DNA of 64,000 bases from Akanthomyces muscarius (taxonomy: Eukaryota > Ascomycota > Sordariomycetes > Hypocreales > Cordycipitaceae). Every line of letters starts with the position of its first letter. Position 1 is the first letter of the stretch. The position numbers and the translations under genes were made by a program. Under the pieces are notes generated by a model that did not search any database, was not told the origin of the DNA, and saw nothing but the letters and a program-made list of their open reading frames with translations. The stretch covers positions 320,001 through 384,000 of the forward strand of contig NW_026611617.1 in NCBI RefSeq assembly GCF_028009165.1. The letters are read 5' to 3'. Below are positions 45,656-55,723 of this stretch, piece after piece.

Positions 45656-46067
45656 GCTGAGATGCAAGGCTGTAAGACATAACGCATCGGCAGACGCTGG
45701 CAAATTAGTCCAGCATGCAATTTTACAATACATTGTTTATTTCGAAATGGCCGATTCACAGTGTTAGCGATGGTACAATGCCCAACGCAGAGTACATCAC
45801 AGAAGCATCAACTAGTAGAGCACAACACAGCGGATGAACCGGTATTTCTGGCTTATTATAGCACTCTTGTCGCACTTACATACATCCACTAAATGCTCTG
45901 TGGACACTGCCAATGCTCCCTGTAGCATTCATTCCAGTACCTCGTACAGCGGCTATATCAAAAGACCGGCCTCGGCTACTCGCCAGCTCCCCCGCACCCC
46001 AGATTCTCAATGCAACTTAAATTAATCTGGCAAGCAGCCCAGGAGGATCTGGTTCTGATAAGAGCAT
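45656..46067. other. convergent intergenic gap
   Basis: 3' flanks of the crotonase and of the small secreted protein gene. Nothing else is seen. Confidence 0.4.
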
Positions 46068-46497
46068 TCATCCCGTCTCCATCGGCGACGAGCAGCTTTC
46101 CTGCGCCTTGGCCTGATCCTCTGTCAATCCGCCCATAATGGTCGACGGCATGCCCTGCAGGCCCTGGCACTGGTCCTCAAAGCGGCCGGGGTCCCGCGTC
46201 GGCACCACGCAGTAATTTATGCAGAGGCGGCCGCGAGCCTGCGCGCAGGCGGGCGGTGAGCAGCCTGACGCTCTCGTCGCCGCTGCCGTGGCGCGACAGG
46301 CACGTCTTGCGGCTGTACTCGATTATGCCCGCGGCGCACGCGAGCTGGGGCCGGCCGTCCGAGTCTTGCACGACTTTGAAGTCGCCTTGCTGGCAGATCT
46401 TGAGACAGTCGAGGCTGCTCTCGCAAAAGGCGCCGTTGTAGTAGTTGGCGGCGACCGCGGCGGCCAACACTGTAAATATGATTGCATGCAGCCTCAT
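46068..46497 (-). CDS. small secreted cysteine-rich protein
   Basis: Begins with a signal peptide (MRLHAIIFTVLAAAVAAN) and continues FCESSLDCLKICQQG... to SRKTCLSRHGSGDES, clearly coding in style. The open frame then runs on to 46177 as an Arg/Leu-rich stretch that looks out of frame (106 residues in all). If a 31-nt GTCAGG..GCAG segment (46269-46239) is skipped, the frame continues as RGRLCINYCVVPTRDP, EDQCQGLQGMPS and AQESCSSPMETG to a stop at 46068. That gives 132 residues with nine cysteines. This reading looks better, but 31 nt is very short for an intron; a frameshift or sequence error is the alternative. The family is unknown; an effector or surface protein is possible. Confidence 0.5.
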
Positions 46498-46835
46498 TCT
46501 GGGTCGCTCTTGCTCGGACTACCATTCCGCTTCACATTCTGTCCCGACTCAGCCCCCCTTTATGTATCCCTGCTTGCTTGTCCACTCGCCTCTGCCACTA
46601 CAGTTGTGAAACCCAACCTTGCCGGCTCAGCTCCAGACAGACCTGGATCTAGAATCACCCCCACAAACTCCAACGCCCGCCAAGCTACTGGTAGCCAACC
46701 CGTTTCGTCGGTCCGACGGTTCGACTTCGGATCTCCATCGCAGACCCTCACGGTGCCGTATTTAAACAAGCCACTTTCCATTCATCTGTAGCAGATTTCA
46801 GGTCAACTAGAGACTTATCGACAGCGGATATTATC
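46498..46835. promoter_or_regulatory. divergent promoter of the secreted-protein and acetyltransferase genes
   Basis: 338 nt between divergent starts. A TATA-like TATTTAAA lies at 46759-46766, about 75 nt upstream of the ATG at 46836. Confidence 0.4.
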
Positions 46836-47629
46836 ATGGCTGCTACGGACAAGGACCCTGCCGCCATTGAGCTGGCTAAGAAGCTTGAGCACATTCCCTG
46901 GTGCGACGACTATGAAAAGATGATTTCCGGTGTCCTGTCAGTGCGTCACACAACCAGACACGAAGCAAACTAATGGTGTCGTAGATATGACGCCCAAGTT
47001 CCTGAGCTGATCCAAGGCCGCTTCCGTGCGAGGCGCTTGATGCACAAGTACGCCCGCCAATTATCAGGCGGAGATGTGTGCTGACGCGTCTAGATACAAT
47101 ACCACATTTCCTGACGATGCCACGTTGGAGTCGCTCGAGAAGTCTCGCGCAGCGGCGCTCGGCGAAATCTTTGGCAAAGTTGGCAAGGGCGCATATATTG
47201 AGCCTCCTCTCAACATCGACTACGGCTGCAACATTGTGATTGGCGACAATTTCTACTCCAACTTCAAGTGAGCAGAATTGTGCACTCTAATACGATCGTC
47301 ACTGACGGTGTAGCCTCGTTATCCTCGACTGCGCCATTGTAGAGATTGGCAATCGCGTCCAGTTTGGGCCCTTTGTGTCCATCTTTTCAGCTACCCACGA
47401 GACCGGGGTGCAGTCTCGCCGCGACGGCGTCGAGTACGCCAAGCCTGTCGTCATTGGTGATGATTGCTGGATTGGGGGCAACACGACTATCATGCCAGGT
47501 GTTACCATTGGCAAAGGTTGCACGATTGGTGCGGGCAGCGTCGTGACCAAGTCGATTCCCGACTTTTCCGTCGCCATTGGAACTCCGGCTCGCGTAGTCA
47601 AGAAGGTTGATCCTGTGCCTGATTTGTAG
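46836..47629 (+). CDS. maltose/galactoside-type O-acetyltransferase
   Basis: Four exons (46836-46936, 46985-47047, 47094-47267, 47314-47629) give 217 residues. The N-terminal Mac domain is split by introns 1 and 2 (DYEKMISGVLYDAQVPELIQGRFRARRLMHKYN). The left-handed beta-helix follows with hexapeptide repeats: NIDYGCNIVIGDNFYSNF, VEIGNRVQFGPFVSIF, VVIGDDCWIGGNTTIMPGVTIGKGCTIGAGSVVTKSIP. The catalytic His sits in SATHETG. These trimeric enzymes move acetyl groups from acetyl-CoA to sugars such as maltose. In fungi the acceptor is unknown. An acetyl-CoA-using enzyme in this cluster may be a coincidence. Confidence 0.93.
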
Positions 47630-47724
47630 ATATGAAGCATGACTGAAATAGATGAATGATAAGCGTTTCATTAGATGTCAATCTCCCAATGCCATTTCTC
47701 TGTCAACTTAAGTACAAGCTAGTC

Positions 47725-49316
47725 TCAATCGCGCTTCTTATCGATCCGCGGCAGGAGCAGCCAAATAACCAGCATCGCCACCAGCAGTGCAAGAATAATC
47801 GGTTGCAGCACAGTCGGACCCGAGCCCTGCACTAGCAGACCTGTCACAAACGGCAAAATCGCAGCGCCACATCCACCGAATGCTGCGGCAAACCCAATCA
47901 CCACGACATGCTGGTGCTTGGGAAGCAGCTTACCGGCGACTAGAACAACGCCTGGAAACATGGGACCAAGGAAGAAACCCTGCAGTGATACCGCGACTGC
48001 AGAGACGATGAACTGCGGCACGAGCCAGAAGACGAGCTCCAGAGCGGCAGCACAGCAAATGTATATCTGAGGTTGTCAGCATGTTGAAGTAGTAGCAGAA
48101 ATGGTACACATACCGACATGGCCAGCTTGACACCGATCCTGGGACTTACAAAGCCCAGGATAGCGCGGCCAAACGTAATGCCAAGCCAGAAACCAGCTGC
48201 CGACATTCCGCTGGAAAAGTCGTCTTGTTTGCGAACTTTGCTCATGAAGGTCACGATCCAGCCTCCGAGGGCAACTTCAACGCCGACATAGCAGAGCAGA
48301 AAGAGCGCAGAGACCCACGAGACGCGCGCGGCTGGCTTTTTGAACAGAGCTTCGCCGAGGCCAGTCTCTTTCTTGGTCTGCGACTGCTGGGACTCTCTGT
48401 ATGCGGCGCGGTAGACGGCCCCGGTGGACTTCCAGAACGCTGCCGTCAGGGAGACCAATTCGACCCCAGCGATACCAATCTAACCAGTCAGCAGAGTCTC
48501 GTGCTACAATGTATATATGCATACCATGAGATAGTAGAATGTGTACCAGGGCAGGCCGCCCTTGGTGATCATGGCCGTCGAGATGAACGGGGCAATAACG
48601 CCGCCGACGCCGTAAAAGGCGTGCAGGAAGCCGAGCAGCTCGCTGGACCTGTCGAGATTGCCCAGCCATGCGTTCCACGCAGCGTCGTTGATGCCGTTGC
48701 CAAAGCCCGCGAGCATAAAGGCGAACACGAGCCCGACAAAGGGCGGGTGCGTCGCGATGATGATGTACGCGAGGACGTGGCTCACGCCGCCCAGGATGGC
48801 GACGCCGCGCTGGCCAGCCTTGAGGTGCAGGTAGTTGTTGAGCAGCGCTGAGGCGACGTAGCCGACAAAGGGGGAGAGGAAGACGAGCGAGACGACGGTG
48901 TAGGTCAGGCCGTAGTAGCTGATGAGCTACGGGTTGTTAGTGCGGGTGGTGTCGGGGACGAGGGAAGGACGTACAGATTGAAGAAGAGGCTTCACAAGTC
49001 AGTAACTATATTTCTCTGCATTTTGATTTTGGGTCAAACTTACTCCATAGGCAGCATCATTGGCGCCCATCACCAGGAAGCACCAAAAACACGCCGCAAG
49101 CCGGTACATGTTTTCGCGGGGGTGGTTCCATCGCTGCAGAGCCGAGACGGCACCTGGCGGAGCATCGTCTGGCGAAGCGCACTCATCCACCAGTCTCTGG
49201 CCGTCGCCAGCATAGCACTCCGGACGGGTCACGCCGTCGTCGACAGGGCTTGTCTGCTTCGTCGGTGCAGGGACCTGCAGCGGCTGCAGCTCAACCGTGC
49301 ATGTGGAAGTTGCCAT
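47725..49316 (-). CDS. MFS transporter (BSC6-like)
   Basis: Five exons (49316-49044, 48989-48975, 48926-48525, 48479-48114, 48066-47725) close in frame to 465 residues. Exon 2 is only 15 nt and bridges AAYG and LISYYGLTYTVVS. Eleven to twelve hydrophobic spans are visible. FGNGINDAAWNAWLGN, FYGVGGVIAPF and LGITFGRAILGF are typical of the FucP/BSC6-like branch of the MFS. It starts with a ~65-residue hydrophilic tail. The substrate is unknown; sugar or organic acid transport would fit the branch and the neighbours. A TTTAAATAG element at about 49398-49408 may serve as its TATA box. Confidence 0.9.
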
Positions 49317-49833
49317 TATGATGTCTTGTCTTTTGACTCAATGAGATTGTTGTACGTCGTCGGTCTTGAACAAGCATCATGCCAGAAGTGCGGCCGCTTC
49401 TATTTAAACCTCGACTTCCTTGACACACTGCACCCCTCAGCTTCCCAATATTTCAACATTTGATGCATTGATCTGCATGAGTCAATAACTGATCCGTTTC
49501 CACATTTGCTGCCAAGACTGCCGGAAACATGGCCCGTCTTTCCACTACTGAACGAAGCGCTAGCCTTGCCATACTAATTCACACCCGCTATAAGCCAGGA
49601 ATTAAGGTTGTTAGACGCTAAAAGTGGTGGGCTGATCAGCTGCGGAGGCGGAACTTCTCGTTTCAGCTAGTCCGGCAGTCTTGTAATCGTTGTCTGGGCT
49701 GTAAATCGCCTGGCCTTGACGACGACCTCTTCATAATATGTATATACCATCGTATTATATCATCAGATTACACATCATCATATTGGTAATCGGATTTGGA
49801 AATGACGCTGAATACTCCGTAGCCACTTCTAGC
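49317..49833. other. intergenic stretch, no gene seen
   Basis: Promoter of the MFS gene and 3' flank of the alpha-like gene. Confidence 0.4.
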
Positions 49834-51019
49834 CTACATGCCAAGAAGCTCCTTCATGGTATCGCCCATGACGCCTGGATGCGGCACCACAATGGCGCCA
49901 GCCTTGCTCAGCGCATCAGCCTTTTCGGCGGCCGATACGTCGCGCGGCATGAGGACAGCACCAGCATGGCCCATGACTCTACCCTCGGGTGCCGTTTGTC
50001 CTGCCACCATGGCGATGATGGGCTTGGGGTTCGCCGTGCGCGCGCGATACTCCTGGATGACTTCTGCGGCGCGCAGCTCCGCCTCGCCGCCAATCTCGCC
50101 AATGACAATGATGCCTTTTGTCTCGTCGTCTTCGAAAAACAGCTTCAGCCCGTCGACGAGCGTGGTGCCTTGGTTCATCAGCAGCCATCTCTCCATCTCG
50201 TGATTGTTCCGGACGTACCTGGTAGCAAGTCACCACCCATGCCCATGACGACGCTCTGGCCCAGACCCGCCGTGCTGGTCGCGCCGACGGCCTCGTAGCT
50301 CAGCGTGCCCGACTTGGAGACGATGCCCACGCAGCCCTTGCGGTACTGCTTGTACGGCATGATGCCGACGCGGCACTGCTCGGGCGCGATGATGCCCGGG
50401 CAGTTGGGCCCGACCAGGCGCGTGCGGCTCTGCGTCTGCAGCACCTCGTGCACGCGCAGCATGTCGTGCACGGGAATGTGCTCGGCGACGCTGACGACGA
50501 GCGGCACCTCGGCCTCGATCGACTCGATAATGGCGGCCGCGGCGCCCGACGCGGGCACAAAGACGGCGCTGACCTGCGGCTTCACTTCCTGCACCGCCTA
50601 CAGGACGGTTAGCGCTGGTTGTGCGCAGAGCGGGGGGCGTTTGCCTACCTCGCGAACCGTGTTGAAGACGGGCAGGTCGAGATGTTTTTGCCCGCCTTTG
50701 CCGGGGGACACGCCGCCGACGATTCGCGTGCCGTATGCTATCGTGTCTTTGGCATTTGCCGTCGCCTGGGCAGTTAGCGTTTGCCCGTGGCTGTTTTCGA
50801 CCGACGTACCGCTCTTCCAGTGAATCCTAGTAATTAATTAGCTTGCGCCCAATAGGTTTTTCTTTTCATTCCCGAGTTACCCTGGAAAATTACTCTGCTA
50901 TCCTGGTTGATGCGCAGGTTTCCGACCGTCTTTTCGTACTGGCTCGACCGCCGTCTCGAGCTCGGCAGCTGTCGCAGAGCTCCCCGCACTCGGCCGTGTC
51001 TCGCCGCGCCGCCAAACAT
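49834..51019 (-). CDS. succinyl-CoA synthetase alpha-like protein
   Basis: Five exons (51019-50881, 50826-50810, 50765-50649, 50597-50219, 50168-49834) give 328 residues; exon 2 is 17 nt. The N-terminal Arg/Ser-rich part looks mitochondrial. The CoA-binding half has [34 protein letters not shown] and LPVFNTV, followed by [19 protein letters not shown]. The ligase half has [24 protein letters not shown] and [16 protein letters not shown]. The phospho-His site is kept ([10 protein letters not shown]). All expected alpha-subunit motifs are therefore present. It lies 8.6 kb from a beta-like gene and inside a run of CoA-ester genes. It is probably a paralogue for another acid rather than the Krebs-cycle subunit, though a search for a second alpha gene would be needed. 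Confidence 0.92.
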
Positions 51020-52940
51020 GTTAATCTGTAATTGAGGAGGAGAATGAAAAACGCCGTTGATGTTCAGCTTGCGCAATGAGCGCTTGGGGTCAATTGATGC
51101 GTTTTGTGTCTGGCGGTGCAGATGTTGTAGCTCGGTTACTCGAGTGATTCGGCTACTCGCAGTGATGTCACTAGCGCGATGACTTGATCGTATCTCAGAG
51201 ACCGGCAATGGTCCGACTACTCATTCATACAACAAGCAATTTTCCATTACCCGCGGCTCATGGTAGAATTTCAAGCGAAATACGAAAAATTTAATAGAGA
51301 CTCGAGAAAGCAGAATCGCTCAGTCTAAGCATACCACCAGGGTGGCATGAACAACTCGAGGACTATGCTCAACTTCTTTTTTAAACATCTGCTGATACTA
51401 GAACTTGGCTCAATCGTTCGCGCAGCTCTGAGATCTTGCGTTCGGTATCGTCGTCCTCGGCAGATTCGTACAATATAAGATAGGTACATTCCGTCCTCGC
51501 CGGAGGACTTTCCTTATCTATCGTCTATCTCGAAACTGTAATATTGTGTTCAATCCAGCCAGACGCGAGCTCGCGGCAAGCGCTGGTGCCAACGTCGCCC
51601 ACGATAGCAGAAACCTGGCTCTCGAACTGTAGCCTGGCATTGGAGTCAAGTTCTGCTTGAGATGTAACTTCGATGCGCCCTGGAAATCCTGCTGTCTTAT
51701 TTGGCACAGCTCTCTGGGCCCAGAGAAGCATCATCAATCGACTTGCAAGATTATGTGTAACCAGTGGCGCCATCCTTATGAACCCGACTAATTCCTGGAA
51801 AACCTCTATAACAGGGGACTGTCCCAGAGGATTAACACACAAACATTGTGTTTTTCGGGCGCACATTTGATTTCAACGCAACCTGGAATGGTTCCCGCGT
51901 ACTCCACAGACGCCTTGAATAATTTCCCAGGCGCGGTTGCGCCATCGGACACATCCACGTCCTCTGAGAGCACGAAGTTGAGTACGCTCAGTACACGCCC
52001 ATCAGGACAGTTCTCAGCTGTGATTCTAAGCCAGCACACGTTGTTCAGCGCGGGAGAAGACTCTGCTCAAGACCAGGTTTGAAGCATGTAAGGCGAGTTG
52101 GGCCTGTGGCCAGCTGGAACAGGCGCTGGAGCTAGGGCTTGTAGCACTCTGATGCCCTGTAAACGCCGCCTGTCGCAGCAGTGTCTGGAGCGGCAGCCGA
52201 ATGCCTACGGCGACGGCACAAGGCGGTATTGAACTTGTAAATAGGCGCTGCTATTCATGAAGCTGAATTCATCTGATAGCATTCGTTTTTTTATTTGCCG
52301 TACAATAAATATAGGCTCTGCGTAGTGTCTTGTACTGTACGCATCCAGTCGCCATCTCAAAGCAGCCTCCAATCTAGTGACTTGCCGCTGCAGCTCAGTC
52401 GGCCTTGATAGACAAAACATATATGTAGCCAATGTTGATGGAGAAACACACTCCGGCCTCTCCTCGAAATATCAACGGAGAAATGTGCCAACCAACTTCT
52501 ATTACACTAACCCTGGAGCACGTTGACGCATCGTCACTTACGGCGTCGTCGCGTAGCCGCGTTGTCCCATTGGCATCTTCACCAGCGACACCAGCATTTG
52601 ATGCAGCCAATAATAGATAGCACCACTCAATGCATTCGAGCTCTTATTCCGTCGCAATCCCATCGACATCTATCATCAATACTATCCTCATAAAAATACA
52701 ATAACCTGCTGTGCGCGTCCGTCCTCGCCCCGCGTCCATAGCAGCACCCAATCACCAAAAATGCATTTTCCGCAGCAGCAGCACCAACCAACATGCATAC
52801 ACGCCCAAACTTGTCTGCGCACTCCTACCCATCCCTAATCACATCTCCAACCTAAAAAGGCCATTATCACCCTCCCTTGGCTGTCCATAACCAAAAGAAA
52901 ACATCCAAAAAAGAATATAGCCCATGGCGCTCCAACACCG
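51020..52940. other. 1.9-kb intergenic stretch, no secure gene
   Basis: Minus-strand frames at 51525-51866 and 51806-52039 look faintly coding but match nothing I know and could not be joined by splice sites. The rest is featureless. Confidence 0.4.
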
Positions 52941-52953
52941 CCACTCCCTCGCG

Positions 52954-53046
52954 TTCAATCAACTTCACAACACTCAAATCCCCTCGATGCAAAAACAAAG
53001 CGTCCATTGGCGTCCAATCAACTTTATAACACTCGAATACCCTCGA
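52954..53046. repeat. imperfect 34-bp direct repeat beside the tRNA
   Basis: Two copies, 52954-52987 and 53013-53046, share the core CAATCAACTT..AACACTC.AAT.CCCTCGA and differ at about six positions, mostly C/T. The second copy ends 14 nt before the tRNA 3' end. Confidence 0.6.
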
Positions 53047-53058
53047 GAGGTAAAAAAG
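53047..53058 (-). terminator. RNA polymerase III terminator of tRNA-Pro
   Basis: The minus strand reads CTTCTTTTTTACC directly after the tRNA 3' end; six T's in a row are enough to stop RNA polymerase III. Confidence 0.7.
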
Positions 53059-53060
53059 AA

Positions 53061-53153
53061 GGGTCTGGCCGGGGATTGAACCCGGGACCTCTCGCAAGTT
53101 GTTAAACTCAGGGTGGACCCTAAGCGAGAATCATACCACTAGACCACCAGACC
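53061..53153 (-). tRNA. tRNA-Pro (anticodon AGG) with intron
   Basis: Read on the minus strand, a 7-bp acceptor stem (GGTCTGG with CCAGACC), a D arm containing TCTAGTGGTAT, the anticodon stem CTCGC/GCGAG and a T arm with GGTTCAATCC fold into a complete tRNA. The anticodon AGG follows the invariant TT (53121-53119). A 21-nt intron (53117-53097) sits one base after the anticodon, the standard place. A T-rich run just past the 3' end serves as the RNA polymerase III terminator. Confidence 0.93.
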
Positions 53154-53948
53154 GGGCTGATCAGCGAATATGCTGAACCAGTGTGTTGATTGATGGTGGG
53201 CGGTGACTTATTTTGGTATATATCGGGAGGGTGGTGCAAATTTTCTCGTAGCTGTGGGGTGGGTGGGACTGTCCCGCAGCGGGCCGTGCGTGGTTGGCTG
53301 GTTTTAGAGCTCTTGGTATTTACTGGTCAACTGGTGTGGCTGAAGTGGGCCTGATGGTCTGGGGAGCTGCCAGTACCCTAGAGTCACGGTTCGGGAGTAG
53401 TGTTTTGCTTCTGCGGCGTGTATTATGCGCTCGTGTTATTGCAGGTGGTCGATATGGGAATATGCATTCATTTTATTGCTTGTAGGACTCTGTTTTTAAA
53501 TGTTGGCTGTGGTATAGCAGGTGTTTATGGCTACCAGTAGTGTGATGCACTCACTTTGTTGGGGTGGTAGAAGAGACTCATGATGACCACGTGCTTCGGT
53601 GCGGTGTCTAGCAACACCACGACAGCTCGAGCACACTCTTGCGCAATTCCAATTTAAAAAGACAAACTGCAAGATCAGAACAGAAACAATACTGTATGAA
53701 AAGTGCACATTGTGCTACTGCCCCCATGGTAGTGTCAGCACGGACAAACAGGTACTCGTGTAGTGGTGACATTGCCTTCGCAAAACGGCCGCAGCAGGCC
53801 AGGCTCATTAAAGCTATACAGTAAATCAAATCAAAAAGTATATAGTCCAAGTCCCAAACAACGCCGTGTCCACGCCAACTCTCACACCCTTGCCCATCGT
53901 AAATCATTCATTCGTTATACACACCCCGTCACATGCTTCAGATACAAT
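53154..53948. other. intergenic stretch, no gene seen
   Basis: Upstream flank of the tRNA and 3' flank of the chromodomain gene; no credible frame. Confidence 0.4.
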
Positions 53949-54817
53949 TCACCGCGCGCGACGTCGCTTCCGCCGCGGCAAGCTGTCCCAGTAATCGCTC
54001 AACACATCGGGCGCAGCATCATTCACGGTGGCGCGTGGCTCCCAGGTGTTTTCCGTGGGGCCGTAGCCGACCCATTCGACAAAGAGGCGCTTGCGGTCGC
54101 GGCTGTGCTTGCGAATCGCGTGGATCTCGTAGAAGCCGGGCCGTCGCGGATTGTCGGGTCGCCCGTCCGGCTGCTGCCGCCAGTAGTCGAGCAGCGTCTG
54201 CGGCGCATCGTCGTGCAGCAGCGTCTCGGGCTCCCACGTGCGCTGGCCGTTTTCCCACTCGACCTGGATCTCTATAGAGTCGCCGTCCCAGCGGTGGTCG
54301 AGGAACTGCTTGAAGCCAAACTCGCCGTCTGTGTCGGTTTCGGGCGCGTCGGTATTTGCAGTTTCGGTAGGTGACTCCGCAGGCTCGGTCGTTTCTGCTG
54401 CAGGTTCGTCCATGGATGCAGCAGGCTCCGTCGGCGCGGTAGATTCACCCACAGGCGCAGGTTCAGGTTCCGCAGGCTCACCCTCGGTATTCTCGCCATC
54501 TTCAGATGATACGTCTGCGGCTTTGCGCTTCCGCGAATTGGGCAAGGTACTCCTCTCGCGCACGACTGGCGTGTTACCCGCCCTTGGCGGTGTGTGCTTG
54601 ACTTGCTTCATAGGCTGCGCCGGTCAGCATCACAGCCTCATCATGCAAGACGCATGCTTACCGTCATGTCAAACGACACAGACTTGCGCGGGGTGCGTTC
54701 CGGACGGCGCTTCTTGGTCGGCGTCGCGATGACCTCGAGACGGTCGAGAGCTTGGCCATTGCGCGAATTGGCCGTCTCCTTGAGAGGCGAAAATATGGTA
54801 GCTAGGAGCGCATTCAT
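53949..54817 (-). CDS. double-chromodomain protein
   Basis: Two exons (54817-54662, 54614-53949) give 273 residues. The N-terminal third is basic and polar (TPTKKRRPERTPRKSVSF), followed by a Glu/Pro/Ala/Thr-rich linker. Two chromodomains follow. The first is GFKQFLDHRWDGDSIEIQVEWENGQRTWEPE and ends in ..LLDYWRQQ. The second is FYEIHAIRKHSRDRKRLFVEWVGYGPTENTWEP and ends in ..LSDYWDSLP. Each has the W-E-P and aromatic positions used to read methyl-lysine tails. The chain ends in a very basic tail (RRKRRRAR). HP1 proteins have one chromo plus one chromoshadow domain; here the second copy looks like a true chromodomain. A nuclear role in chromatin is inferred. Confidence 0.88.
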
Positions 54818-55723
54818 GATTCCGCCGCGTTACTCTGGCCAGTGTATGGTGTCGTCAGTTCGCTGCTGCGCATGTCGCAACATGTTTAATGCTTCATTCA
54901 GTGTGGCGCGTAACTGGAACGCATCGACGCGAGACCGAGGCCCCACGTGATGAATCTGGCAGCGACGCTATCACAGCGAGAGAGGGAACTAATCAATTGG
55001 CTCAACATCAACACTACGTTGCATGTGATTGTTAATTTTCAACATAGGTAGCTTGTGACAACTGTTACTGTAAGTTTGCTAAAAATGCGAGGTCTGGGCG
55101 CCGGAGGCAGCCTGGAGGCAGCCGATGGAGACCTTCATACATAGTGGACTCGCCACATGCTTGGAAGCTTGCAACTCCAGCTGCCCAACAAAAAGACGGG
55201 AAAAGTGTAACGCAGGGCCGCCAAATACCTGCAGCAAAGCTGGCTGGCACGCTGGCACGCTGGCACTGGTGCGACTGGCAAGCTGCAAAGTTGGAGTTAG
55301 CGGTGTGGCGTGGCTGTGGCTGGTGGGCTGCCGCAGAGTACGATGAGCGCCCAATTACATCATCATCTGGTCAACTCCAGGGAAGCGCTGCAGCTGTTGA
55401 GCTCCAAAACCGGGAATCGAGGGCATCGTAATTTTTCTCTCGAATGTGTACAGGAAATATATTAAGCGCCCACGAATCCCGTTTGCGACCCATCGCAATA
55501 TTATGCTTCTGCTCCTTCACCGTCGGCTTTTATAGTGAAAGGGTCCCATTTCTGGCTCTAAGCGCCTGAAACCATCGCTGCTCCTCCAATCGTCTCACCC
55601 GCGCAGAGGCCGCCCAAGCTCCCTCCATCCCGGCATAAGTACGCGGGCTAGTCCTCGCAGCCAGCAAGATTTCTTTCGCTCGCACACTCAGGATTTCGCA
55701 CATTCCACGAAAATACCGCCAAG
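54818..55723. other. divergent promoter region of chromodomain and DUF4112 genes
   Basis: No gene seen. It includes a short tandem repeat of GCTGGCAC (three copies near 55240-55267). Confidence 0.4.
55240..55267. repeat. short tandem repeat (GCTGGCAC)x3
   Basis: Three consecutive near-identical octamers, read directly; no known function. Confidence 0.6.

Noticed and set aside
51525..52039. two adjacent minus-strand frames that might form a gene
   Set aside because: They lie in different frames with no splice sites to join them, and neither shows a known domain or signal peptide.
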